This document shows, piece after piece, positions 1-8,575 of a DNA stretch of 25,710 nt. The notes beneath the pieces were generated by a model. That model was not told where the DNA came from and ran no database searches. It worked only from the letters and a program-made list of their open reading frames with translations. The stretch is from assembly GCA_003427395.1 (NCBI GenBank), contig BFEA01000231.1, positions 1,626,476-1,652,185 of the forward strand, given 5' to 3'. The translations under genes and the position numbers were made by a program. This DNA comes from Chara braunii (Eukaryota > Streptophyta > Charophyceae > Charales > Characeae). How positions within the stretch are numbered: position 1 is the stretch's first letter; each line of letters begins with the position of its first letter.

Positions 1-148
1 GTGTGCCAAGGATTTTTGGGAAAGTGGGGGTGGAGTCCCAGGTCAGAACTGAGATCTCTTGTGGCAGGGTTTTTCGGGGGCACGAATGCATTTGGGCGGA
101 GAGGGCGGACCGCCTCTGGTCATAAGGCAGATGGCATGCGCGGGTCAC

Positions 149-643
149 TCAAGGCCAGGCGAGCCACTGGTTCCGAGAATGGCGGTCCGCGTGAAGGTCC
201 CTTCGGGGTGGGTGAGGTTCCGAAGAGTCGGACCGTCGATAGTTGCCACGTGGCGCCGACCGTCGCGTGTTTGAGTTAGGCCTCCGGGATCCCGGGGTCC
301 TCTGATCGTCGCGTCGTCGACAATTTCCGCAGGGTGTACTGGGCCAGTAGGGGGCTATGGCTTTCCACTGGACGACGCGGAGTTGGTGATATGGAAGAAG
401 AAGATGGAAGGGAGGGAAACTGGTAGTGATAACGACAAATCCGGGGTGGGTGAAGTAGTGGGTGTGGTCCAGAGTGGGGTAATCAGAGCACCGGAGGTCG
501 ATAGTGGTAGTGCAGTGAAACTCCCTAGGACACATTCGGTTCTCGGTTAGGCAAGGGTATCTCTGTCGGAGGAGTTCGTTTATCCAAGGGGTGAAGTATT
601 CTGGGTCGTACAATAATGACTCGGAGTTCTCTGAGCGTGTCAT
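149..643 (-). other. 164-codon open frame inside the LTR, sense to the element (doubtful gene)
   Basis: The frame starts with ATG and is intact in both LTR copies (second copy at 10844-11338). The copies differ by two substitutions, both changing the amino acid (Asn/Ser near residue 6, Thr/Ile near residue 33), so there is no sign of protein-level constraint. The C-terminal half is Arg/Ser/Pro-rich. It lies downstream of the TATAAAT motif in element sense and would sit in the RNA leader if that motif is the promoter. No known family is recognised. A chance frame in a GC-rich LTR is the simplest reading. Confidence 0.2.
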
Positions 644-1590
644 TATGTCATCGTAGAACTATGAGATGCCTAGGGGCAGGTCTGTGCTGACGGCGGTCAC
701 CGCGTGCGAGCACGTGAAGACCACGCGACTCAGGTCGCGCTTACACGTGCTCGTACGGGATGACTGCTTCGTCGCAGACCCGGGATCGTCGCGTCCAATC
801 ATGCAATGCGACCGATGGTCCTTTTTGGGAGTGACGATCAACGCACGTGGGTACGTGTGAATGCGCAACTCAGATCGCGTTTACACGTGTCCTCACGCGG
901 CGTTCGTTAGGCCAGACATCGATTGTCTAATCACCCCATAATGCAAAATGCAACAACCACTGTGACAACTGCTCAATCAGAAAGAGGCAAAAACGAGGAC
1001 AGGATTACCGATTGCACAAAACTCCTATCCTACTCATGAGTGTATCAAAGGCAATTGACAAAGGTAGAGGCAAGGATCCGATAGGAAAACAAGCAACGAA
1101 ACATGGCATCCATACATCCATTCATTCAACAACATACATACAAAGTGCATCTGAGATGGAGATCGCGAAGATAAATGTGAGCAAAAACCCAAGTCTAGAT
1201 TCCGCAAAACAGAAACGGGCAAATCGCCCTGAGCCGAATCAAAATTTATGTACACAAGACAGGAGGAAGAAAAGATAAAAGAAACAACAAATCCGCGTCC
1301 ATCAACCTCAACTCTTTCTTCTTCTCTCTCTCTCTGATGCGGACAGTCCGTCGTCGCACATCAACCCACGAAGCAGTCACCCCACTTAGTCCTCTCGGAC
1401 CCGTCAGGTTCGCCCACGCCCACAGTCTGTCGTGGCCCGCGTCAACCCCGCGCATTTGGCACCAGCTCGTCGGGTCGCCTGACTCCTGCTCTACTCACCT
1501 CTTACTTCGCTCGTGTGCCGACCCTCTCCGATCGCGCAACCCCGAGCTTCCAACAGCTGGTTAAGAGAGCTAACTAATCGCGTAGCCGGA

Positions 1591-1597
1591 ATTTATA
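1591..1597 (-). promoter_or_regulatory. TATA-box candidate of the 3' LTR
   Basis: Minus-strand TATAAAT, preserved with its context (CGCTATAAATTCCGG) in the other LTR at 12249-12255. It lies about 680 nt into the LTR. A second TATA-like stretch (TTTATATAGG, near 1960) is altered in the right copy. Assignment as the promoter is inferred from motif and conservation only. Confidence 0.4.
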
Positions 1598-2274
1598 GCG
1601 TGCATGCGTGAGCGAAGAACATGGAATTACAAGGACTTAGAAGGAAGGTCAGAGGGGGAGGGATTGCCTACGTCTACATGGCCCGATCGCGGCGTGGGGG
1701 ACGTAGTCGCTCTCCACGCATTGATCCGATCATGCAGCCCGCGGGGCTGCTCAGACACAGCAAGAGAAGACCAGAGCGGGAAAGACGAAGCGCAAGAAGA
1801 AAAGATACAGTTACAATGGCGCCCGCCCAAAATTACAGTTACACGCATGATAAAAGGCGCCGACTAATCAGAATTCCGTTGCGGCCGCATAAGAAAGTGC
1901 GTAAACAAAAAGGCGCCGTGCGGCGAAAGAAAGTCCTAATTACAAAAATCCTAAATTCCTATATAAATGCAAAGAAGGCAAAGAGCACAAAACTCCGAAA
2001 AGAAAGTCCGAAATTCCGAGAGCCATTGGGGCTCGACAAAATTCGAAAAAGACTTCAAAAAGAAAATTCAAAAAGAACGAAGCAAATTCCCGCGCGATAT
2101 CCGCGCCCAAATTATAAAACCGGAACAAAAGAAACGACGTCAACAATTATTAATCGCGCGCCTGACAACACGCCAGACCTTCAACCGATCATCCCAGGAC
2201 TCAACCTTCCCAGCTTAGGACCCCTCATCGCAATCGTCCAGGAAATCACGCGGTGCGGAAATCGGTTCGTCACA

Positions 2275-2994
2275 TATGTGACGCCCAGGGGGTTCCAATA
2301 TTAGCAAGCTCCTGCTTGCTTGTTGAGACGTGTCGATTTCTCTAATCGATCGACACGTGGAGCTCTTCTCTTGATGCAACTTGCTGTTCGAATGAGTGTG
2401 GACGTCGTCCAACGTGGCAACACAGCTCTACTACTAATTCCTCGGGGAGGGTCATCGACAATCCAAGGAGGGGATTACACGTGTCGTCGTTATGACGAGT
2501 GTCCGTCATTCCTACATCAGCGAGTGCTGGGGAGGGGAAAAGGAAGGCGGTACATGGAGGGATGGCGAGGGGGAGGGTTGATAAGTAGCGGGGGAAGGAA
2601 ACTCTCCATTCCGACCACCGTCTCCAGAAGTTTCTGGTAGCGAACGATCCGGTGAAAGCGGGGGAATCGGTTGCCAGTGTGAGGGAGGGACGCGAGGTAG
2701 TCGGGGTAGAGGGTGGTAAAGGTTCAGAAGAGGGCCGCGCGGAAGTGATCGTGGTTCTCGCATGCGGGGATAGTCCCCGTAATCATGCAGTATACCTCGA
2801 TCATGTTCTGGCCTTGCCACGCGGCACTAAGGAAAAGGATATGAAGGCAGAAGACAGGGAGGGCGCATCGGGTGGAAGGGTGGGGATGAACAGTGACAGC
2901 GAGACGAGTGGTAGAGAAAAAGCGGAAGGTATCGATGGGAAAGGGGTCGTCGGTGAAGGTGACGTGAGTAGTGATCTAGCGGAAAGAGAGGTGG
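2275..2994 (-). other. Element 3' noncoding region between the last frame and the 3' LTR
   Basis: About 720 bases with no convincing gene. Read on the element strand it is pyrimidine-rich and codes only for low-complexity Pro/Ser-rich shadow frames. A polypurine tract is expected immediately before the LTR start at 2274, but none is seen on the element strand. Instead the junction is a perfect 16-base palindrome, CGTCACATATGTGACG at 2268-2283, half of which is the LTR terminus. Short ACACGTG-type motifs occur near 2353 and 2478. Confidence 0.6.
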
Positions 2995-4068
2995 TCAAGG
3001 GGACAGGGGGATAATGACCAGGGACGAAGCCCGATGCCCCGCATTGGTACGTGGACGAGTTGGTGGGCGGTCGGAGGCGGAGGGGGAGGGGGATCGACTT
3101 CGTCGCTGCCTTGCTGGTGCGGTCGAAGTCTCGGCAGCTGCCTCTCCATCCTCTGGCTTAGGTGGCTCTGGATCTCGGGCAGGGTCGTCGGTGGCTGCGC
3201 TGGCGAATTTCAACTGTCGCTTCCCGGCCGCGATTTCTTCTCTCTTCTGCGCCTGTGCCTGCGCCTGAGCCTCGTCACACACCTCTTCCTCGAATCCTTC
3301 CCACTCCGACTCTTCCAGCTCCTCTTCTTCTTCTTCTTCTTCGTCGTCGCCTTGTTCTTCCTCCTCCTCCTCACTTTGCGCACCTTCGCTGTGCTTACTA
3401 TAACTCCCTTCTTCGAGAGTTTCTTCCTCGCCGGCTTCTTCTTCGGCTTCTTCTTCTTCCGAGCTTTCTTCTTCCGCTTCAATCTCTACGTCTTCATTCT
3501 CGGAAGCTGTCCGATCTTGGAAGAAGGCAAGGTCGAATATCTCATACGGGTCCAGATAGCCTCGCCGTGACGGTGGGTTGCGGCCGCTTCCTGGTTCCTC
3601 TAAGCACGTCGACCACTGGAGATATGGCGCCAAGGTCCCTGTGAGAACGTGTGGGACTGGGCTGTCGTCGCTCTGTGAGACGATCTCAAGTGGGAGATCG
3701 CCAGCTAGCTGCGCAAGGGGGACCGTTAGCTCGTGCACGATCAGTTGGCGGTGATCGGGTCGCACTGATCCGAAGAGGAATCCGAGCAGATCGCCCCCGG
3801 TTTCCACTCGCCACGCTTGGATGATCAGTAGCTCGAGGTACTCGACCCACTGATGGTGATCCACGTGCCGCGTCCACGTGACCTTTACTCCGACCAGGCA
3901 CATTGACAGCTCGACAAAGTGTTCTCGCCAACGCCTCCACTGCTGGGGATCGAGGAGGGGGACAGCGAGGGATTCCAGATAAAAGGAAAGGTGTGGATGG
4001 ACTCCGGATTGCCAGAAAGTGGGAAAGAAGGAGGGGAGGTCGAAAGTGGAGATCGGGGAGGGGTTCAT
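2995..4068 (-). CDS. Unknown 357-residue acidic protein, last frame of the retroelement
   Basis: Uninterrupted frame of 357 codons. The first ~180 residues are ordinary globular-looking sequence rich in Trp, Leu and His. Residues ~185-265 are a very acidic Glu/Asp tract, followed by an Ala-Gln repeat and a basic Arg/Ser/Pro-rich tail. I see no signal peptide or membrane segment, so it is not a typical envelope protein despite its env-like position 3' of integrase. The ATG overlaps the stop of the upstream 160-codon frame as ATGA (4068-4065), which suggests termination-reinitiation or, if damaged, a former fusion. The acidic block is encoded by GAA/GAG repeats that may be partly slippage-driven. 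Family unknown. That it is a real gene is supported by length and lack of stops in an element whose gag-pol is riddled with them. Confidence 0.6.
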   Translation of the reverse strand: MNPSPISTFDLPSFFPTFWQSGVHPHLSFYLESLAVPLLDPQQWRRWREHFVELSMCLVGVKVTWTRHVDHHQWVEYLELLIIQAWRVETGGDLLGFLFGSVRPDHRQLIVHELTVPLAQLAGDLPLEIVSQSDDSPVPHVLTGTLAPYLQWSTCLEEPGSGRNPPSRRGYLDPYEIFDLAFFQDRTASENEDVEIEAEEESSEEEEAEEEAGEEETLEEGSYSKHSEGAQSEEEEEEQGDDEEEEEEEELEESEWEGFEEEVCDEAQAQAQAQKREEIAAGKRQLKFASAATDDPARDPEPPKPEDGEAAAETSTAPARQRRSRSPSPSASDRPPTRPRTNAGHRASSLVIIPLSP

Positions 4069-4547
4069 TGAGGACGGGGGAAGAGAACAAGTTCCGAGAG
4101 CACCACCGCCGGCTCATGATGGAAGGTTCGGATCCCGTCGAGATCGACGTCGTCCGTGGGAAAAAGGCTATCTCCATGGGGCGTGAGCCAACGATTCCAC
4201 TCCGCCGCCAACTGCTGCGCCCAAAGCCAAAACGACGTCTTGATGGCTGTATGCCGCAGCGGGCTGATGGTGCTGATGTCGCCACTGAAGGCGACCACCG
4301 TAGACACGTGGCTAATTCCGGGAGCCAACCGCCGATGAATTGCTACCGCCTCTGCCAACGCAACCGCCCGGGGACTGCCTGCAAAGCGAAACTCAGCGGC
4401 TGCGTACACTCCCTGGGTACAGAAGAATTGCGCAAGTCGCCGAAGGTCTGGACTGAGCCGCGGAGGATGAACTTGTCGGATCACCGAGATATGACACCGT
4501 TGCACCAGCAGAGGATTGTCGAGGGCTCGCTCCGTAAGAAAACTCAT
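4065..4547 (-). CDS. Unknown 160-residue protein, first of two extra 3' frames
   Basis: Uninterrupted 160 codons from an ATG that overlaps the integrase stop as ATGA (4547-4544). Its own stop overlaps the ATG of the next frame in the same way (4068-4065). The sequence is globular-looking, with Leu/Ala-rich helical stretches (for example AVALAEAVAIHRR around residues 60-75), a Trp-rich part (WLWAQQLAAEWNRW, around residue 110) and one or two Cys. No membrane anchor or known motif was recognised. It could be a separate protein made by coupled translation, or the N-terminal part of a larger protein continued in the 357-codon frame after a frameshift, since each junction shifts the frame by -1. 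Confidence 0.55.
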   Translation of the reverse strand: MSFLTERALDNPLLVQRCHISVIRQVHPPRLSPDLRRLAQFFCTQGVYAAAEFRFAGSPRAVALAEAVAIHRRLAPGISHVSTVVAFSGDISTISPLRHTAIKTSFWLWAQQLAAEWNRWLTPHGDSLFPTDDVDLDGIRTFHHEPAVVLSELVLFPRPQ

Positions 4548-5788
4548 GGCGATGGCGATGGGGACGGAGTAACAGACGGAGAACGAGAAGACGACGGAGA
4601 GACATACGATAAACAGTCGTCGTCCTCTTCCGCAGCGGAGGAGGAATCAGATGAAGGCGAAGATGGGGAAGGAGGAAGGGGACGAAGGTAGGACACGTGG
4701 CGGATGATCGGACGAGTCGATCGGCTGTCGGAGACCTCAGGCGCAAGCCGCACAGTGTTCACGCCGTTGGGTCCGAGCTCAATCACGGGGAATCGCCCGA
4801 AGAATCGTGGCACTAGCTTGCCCTGGCGAGCACATTTCCTCACCGGCACGATGTCCCCTAATTTGTACTGGGGCCGTGGACCTGCGTTCCTATTCCGGGC
4901 CTCGTAGCTTCGGACCAGTCGGCCATGGGCCAACTCGGTCATTTTCTGGCGTTTTCGGGCTAGCCTGGGGAGGGACCGTTCCATTAACTCTAAGTGTCTC
5001 TTGGCCTTGTCCCGTGCTGTGGCCCTTGGGGGCCGACGGTTAAGCGTTGATTCATCAGGGAGGCTTGGTATCAAAACGCAAGCGACGCTATTAGTCCTTA
5101 GTTGGAAGGGGATTAGGCCCGTCGATTCATTTGGCGTTCCTCGATGGACCGCTAAGATGTGGTCGACGATATCGGGCCAGGGCCTCGGATCCCGTGCCGC
5201 GATGTTTCGTCGCAGCGCTGTCTTTATCACCCTATTCGCGTTTTCTACCAGCCCATTTGATTGCAACATGTGGGGTGCGGTATTCCGCATAGCGACACCA
5301 TGTATGACCAGGTTCCTTAATACTTCCCCTCTGAATTCTGCCCCGTTATCGGTCAGGATTTCTTTCGTATCCTTGTGCATCTCGAGAAAACGGTTAACAT
5401 ACCGTGCGATTTCGGCGGCTTGTCGTGTGCGACACGGATAGGCCTCGATCCATTTCGAAAAATGGTCGACAAATACCAACAGGATTGAATATTCACAACT
5501 ATTAGGACCAGGAGGTACCACAATATCGGTGGTATCCATACTCACCCTCATGAACGACCGCTCAACTACCGTTGGAACTATCGATCTCGGCGGCTGGATT
5601 GGCGCCTTGTCAGCAGCACAGATGTGACAGTTTGCGACGATGAATTTCACATCGTCCCGATTGTTGGACCAATACCACTCATTTTTGTCGATTGCTGACT
5701 CTGTAATCCGTACGACAAAATGGGCTGCCGTTTCCTCATGTGCCGTCTTCACCCAGTCGTACCTCATGAACGGATGCGGTACAACCAT
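4544..5788 (-). CDS. Integrase of the Ty3/gypsy element
   Basis: Catalyses insertion of the cDNA into the genome. The frame has 414 codons from the first ATG at 5788. It is open back to 5850 and the extra residues look like the usual segment before the zinc finger, so the protein probably begins upstream within a polyprotein. Seen: HHCC zinc finger (H17, H23, C54, C57), catalytic core with D85, D147 (TDNGAEF) and E182 (NGLVEN), giving a D-34-E spacing instead of the commoner 35, and a GPY/F-like part near residues 305-350 (YKLGDIVPVRK ... KLVPRFFGRFPVIELG). The tail is Ser/Pro/Asp-rich with no chromodomain visible. There are no internal stops. The frame matches pro-pol but differs from the PHD frame just upstream. 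Confidence 0.93.
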   Translation of the reverse strand: MVVPHPFMRYDWVKTAHEETAAHFVVRITESAIDKNEWYWSNNRDDVKFIVANCHICAADKAPIQPPRSIVPTVVERSFMRVSMDTTDIVVPPGPNSCEYSILLVFVDHFSKWIEAYPCRTRQAAEIARYVNRFLEMHKDTKEILTDNGAEFRGEVLRNLVIHGVAMRNTAPHMLQSNGLVENANRVIKTALRRNIAARDPRPWPDIVDHILAVHRGTPNESTGLIPFQLRTNSVACVLIPSLPDESTLNRRPPRATARDKAKRHLELMERSLPRLARKRQKMTELAHGRLVRSYEARNRNAGPRPQYKLGDIVPVRKCARQGKLVPRFFGRFPVIELGPNGVNTVRLAPEVSDSRSTRPIIRHVSYLRPLPPSPSSPSSDSSSAAEEDDDCLSYVSPSSSRSPSVTPSPSPSP

Positions 5789-5832
5789 CCAAATCCCACT
5801 GCCGTCCGTTTTCCATTTTTTTAACCTACCCT

Positions 5833-6258
5833 CTATCCATCGGTTTCGTTAGCCCTCCTCCGATCTTCCTTGGTGAAATCCTGGAGGGGGTTACCAACTA
5901 AGGTGGCAATCAAAGCGATGTCGGTCCATACTTCGACCCTTTGAAATTTCCGGGTCTTTTCCAACCCTTCTGACGTGGCATCCAGAAAGCGAGCCTCGAT
6001 CGGGATCTTGTCAACCCGGCACAAGGGGCATAGCCACGGTTTACTGTCATTTCGATATTGGATGCACGAGCCATGGGCCCGTGCGACACACTGTCGGCAG
6101 TCTATCCATTCTGCATACCCTTCCCCGTTAGGACACATGGAGACAGAGTATACACGAGAAATTGCTTCGCAAAAATAGCAAAATTTATCAGGCATGGAGA
6201 GAATAGATGAAGACGAGATGGGAGAAAGAGGGGTAGTGCGGTTACCTCCGTCACCCAT
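5833..6258 (-). CDS. PHD-type (C4HC3) zinc-finger frame between RNase H and integrase
   Basis: About 141 codons from the ATG at 6258; the frame is open to 6282. After a short Ser/Thr/Pro-rich leader, nine Cys/His residues form C-x2-C-x23-C-x2-C-x4-H-x2-C-x11-C-x2-C (6180-6019), with Trp two residues before the seventh ligand (PWLC) and another Trp before the third. That is the PHD-finger arrangement rather than RING or RING-CH. PHD fingers commonly read histone H3 tails, so a role in steering integration to chromatin is a reasonable inference. The ATG lies 8 nt inside the end of the RNase H frame (ATGGGTGA). The frame is +1 to pol and -1 from integrase, with an 18-nt open overlap at its end. 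It may be a separate protein, or pol-fused in intact copies with compensating indels here. Confidence 0.72.
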   Translation of the reverse strand: MGDGGNRTTPLSPISSSSILSMPDKFCYFCEAISRVYSVSMCPNGEGYAEWIDCRQCVARAHGSCIQYRNDSKPWLCPLCRVDKIPIEARFLDATSEGLEKTRKFQRVEVWTDIALIATLVGNPLQDFTKEDRRRANETDG

Positions 6259-6760
6259 TGCCACCGGTCTGCTTCTTGCCACGTGGGAGAACTGCCACTT
6301 GTCCGTACTTAGGCCCGTTTGCCGGTTCTGACTCCTTCCACGGAGTGATTTCCTCGCCCTTTGGTACTTTAGCGGGCCGATGCAGACGTGTCAGTCCGTC
6401 CGCGTTGCCGTGCCTTTCCGTCTTCCGGTGAATGATATCGAAGTCGTACTCCTGTAGTCGTACCGCCCAACGTCCAATCATGCCCGTGTAATTGGTGAGC
6501 TTCTTCAAGGCCAGCAGGGGCTCATGATCCGTTACGAGGCGGAACTTCTGTCCGTAAAGATACGGATGGAAGTGCTAGATTCCCCAGACTACTGCATAGC
6601 ATTCGCCTTGGGGTGCTGAGTCATTCCTCCGTTCGTCTGGCACCGTTTGCGATGCGTACCCGATGAAATGCTCACGACCATCATTCTCCTTCTGCGCTAG
6701 AATAGTGGAAATAGCTTCCGGTTGCCAGTCCGTGATAAGAATGACCTGTTTCGAAGGGTC
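6251..6760 (-). pseudogene. RNase H domain of pol (interrupted)
   Basis: This domain degrades the RNA strand of the RNA/DNA hybrid during reverse transcription. Read in the same frame as reverse transcriptase: LITD with the first acidic residue near 6730, GECYAVVWGI with the conserved Glu, LVTDHEPLLALKK, and a closing GNADGLTRL. One TAG at 6575-6577 splits it before HFHPYLYGQKF. Downstream the frame continues as a short hydrophilic linker and ends in TGA at 6251-6253, overlapping the ATG of the PHD frame. The Ty3/gypsy pattern is clear. The stop makes this copy non-coding without readthrough. Confidence 0.88.
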
Positions 6761-7681
6761 CATTCGGATCAAAATAGGTGTCGTCGCCAGAGCGTCTTTG
6801 AGGGTCGCGAAGGCCTGTTCACACTCCGCGTCCCAACTGAGAGGCTGGTCCTTTCGTAACAGGTTCGTTAGTGGCCGTGCAATCACGACGAAGCCTTTGA
6901 TGAAATGGCGATAGTACGATGCCAACCCCAAGAAGGCTCGAACCTGCATCAGTGACGTGGGAACTGGAACTTCTCTCACTGCCGTGACCTTTCTCGAGTC
7001 AAGCCGCAATCCTCCACGTGTCATGACGCAACCCAAGAACGAAATATCCGAAAGGAAAAATTCGCTCTTTTCGAGTGCGATATTAAACCCAACGTCTCTC
7101 AGCGCTCCCAACGTCCACTCGATGTGTTGTGCATGTCTGTGATACTAGGTCTCCGACTAGACGAGGATGTCATCCATGTACATAATCACGCAGAATTTGA
7201 TCATTCCCTGAGTTAGTCGTGTCTTGTTGACGAAGTTCTGGAATGTCATGTTCATCGCTCGCTGAAACGTGGCCGGCGCGTTGCAAATCCCCATCGGACA
7301 CCGAACCCACTGCCACGTGCCTTCAAATAGTACGAAGGCCGTCTTAGGTCGATCTTCCTCCTTAACCAGAATGTGATGGAAGCCATGCTGAATATCAAAC
7401 TTACTAAAATAATTAGCACACCCAATCGCATCCAGCAAATCATCAATCCGAGGGAGGGGATACACATCTTTAATCGTGATTTCATTCAGTTTGCGATAAT
7501 CGATGCATATGCGGATTGATCCGTTCTTCTTTGGTACTAACACTACTGGGAATGACCATGGTCCGGTGACGGGTTCGATCCACCCGCTTGCTTCGAATTC
7601 CCGTATTCGTTCGAGAGTCTTTTTTCGTTCTATCAGGGAGTATAGGTAGGGCTTGCAATGGATTGGGGAATGATTTCCCAT
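6761..7681 (-). pseudogene. Reverse transcriptase domain of pol (interrupted)
   Basis: Copies element RNA into DNA. In frame: WIEPVTGPWSFPVVLVPKKNGS, RICIDYRKLN, FSKFD (first catalytic Asp, residue 96 counted from 7681), KTAFVLFEGTWQWVRCPMGICNAPATFQ and YMDD (residues 168-171). After the palm, FFLSDISFLG and RAFLGLASYYRHFIKGF mark the thumb and connection. Two TAG codons lie four codons apart right after YMDDILV (7157-7159 and 7145-7147), and another TAG (7682-7684) sits just before the first residues. All catalytic residues survive, so the damage is limited to nonsense changes in an otherwise typical Ty3/gypsy sequence. Confidence 0.93.
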
Positions 7682-8575
7682 CTAAATTTCGTGTTGAATA
7701 ACCAACGACAAGCCGATGTCAATATCGGTTACGCTAATTGCTCCCTGGTATTCCGTCAGAATGTTCGCAATCACCCGATGAATCTCATCGGGTACGTACT
7801 GTGGCACGTGTAACTCAAAAAGTTGGTCCCAGATTCGTACGTCGATCTGCTTCGTGCGTGCTTCTTTCGCCACATCGGGCGGTGGCGCAGAGATAAACGA
7901 ATGGTCCGATCTCCAGGAGAACACCGTAGCCATCATCTGGGTGTCTTCCACCCGGATGGACGCGTGTCCTTCCGGGGTGATCCCATCGCAGATATCCTGC
8001 CACGGTACGGTTTTAGTTGCAATCTTTACTCCGAGTTCGTCTGATTCAGCCTCGAAACGCCCAGGGGGTTCCAAAGAACTGGCCTCCGCCCCCAAGCGTA
8101 GCAATCGTACTTCTTTTGTAGGTGTCAGCAGGGACTTTAGTAGATCTGTGATATCGCAATAGTGCTTTTTGTCGTTGTATCGCGCGAGGAGTGGGGAGGT
8201 TCCTTCTTACAGGGTTTGAGGGGGTTCCAGAGAATCGACCATCCTCGAAATTTGTACGAGGGGTTCACCCAAAATCATCGCCTTGGTTCTCTGGATGTTC
8301 CGACTGGTCAGATTCATTGTTCTTGCGATCGTTATGGGCGGCGGGTAATAAATACGCTGTCGTGCTAGCTTCAGAATTTCCGAATTATTTTCGTCACTGC
8401 TATCCGCATCCCTCGATGATGGCTCATCGTCTGCGGAGTCTTCCAAGGTGATCATACAAAGAGTCCCTGCTATCATTGGCGAAACTCGCGGGACTGCATT
8501 GATGGTAGTACGAAGAGTCAGTCTCATAGGTACAACATAGGGTTTTCCCCCTGTGTTTCGGAGGATGATTGACCG
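7682..8575 (-). pseudogene. Protease-RT connector region of pol
   Basis: In frame with protease and reverse transcriptase, with stops TGA 8576-8578, TAA 8207-8209 and TAG 7682-7684. The first part (8527-8210) contains an Asp/Glu/Ser-rich stretch (LEDSADDEPSSRDADSSDEN). The second (8104-7685) ends in a region of the kind that normally precedes gypsy RT (YVPDEIHRVIANILTEYQGAISVTD, shortened here). Between the stops the residues read sensibly (for example LLARYNDKKHYCDITDLL), supporting a single ancestral reading frame. No catalytic motif is expected here. Confidence 0.7.

Larger units (their letters stand above)
1..2274 (-). repeat. 3' LTR (truncated by the window edge)
   Basis: Nearly the same sequence as 10696-13027. 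Its first base matches 10696, so about 52 bases of the LTR end are missing if the terminus is the one proposed at 10644. In element orientation the LTR begins TGTGACGAAC at 2274, with the usual TG start, and similarity between the copies stops exactly there. Compared with the right copy it has about 40 extra bases near 1255-1295 and about 24 near 1866-1890, and lacks about 118 bases near 2190. Substitutions are very few in 1-660 and frequent in 660-960. Confidence 0.93.

Noticed and set aside
1621-2304. Plus-strand Lys/Arg-rich frame of 227 codons in the left LTR
   Set aside because: Antisense to the element, broken in the right LTR by stops and indels, and low-complexity. Chance frame.
3034-3644. 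Plus-strand Leu/Phe-rich frames opposite the acidic tract
   Set aside because: Mirror images of the GAA/GAG-rich coding stretch on the minus strand.
2995-4547. Envelope gene (would make this an errantivirus-like element)
   Set aside because: Position fits, but no signal peptide, membrane segment, cleavage site or Cys pattern is visible.
4544-5788. Chromodomain at the integrase C-terminus
   Set aside because: The tail after the GPY/F-like part is Ser/Pro/Asp-rich with no aromatic-cage pattern.
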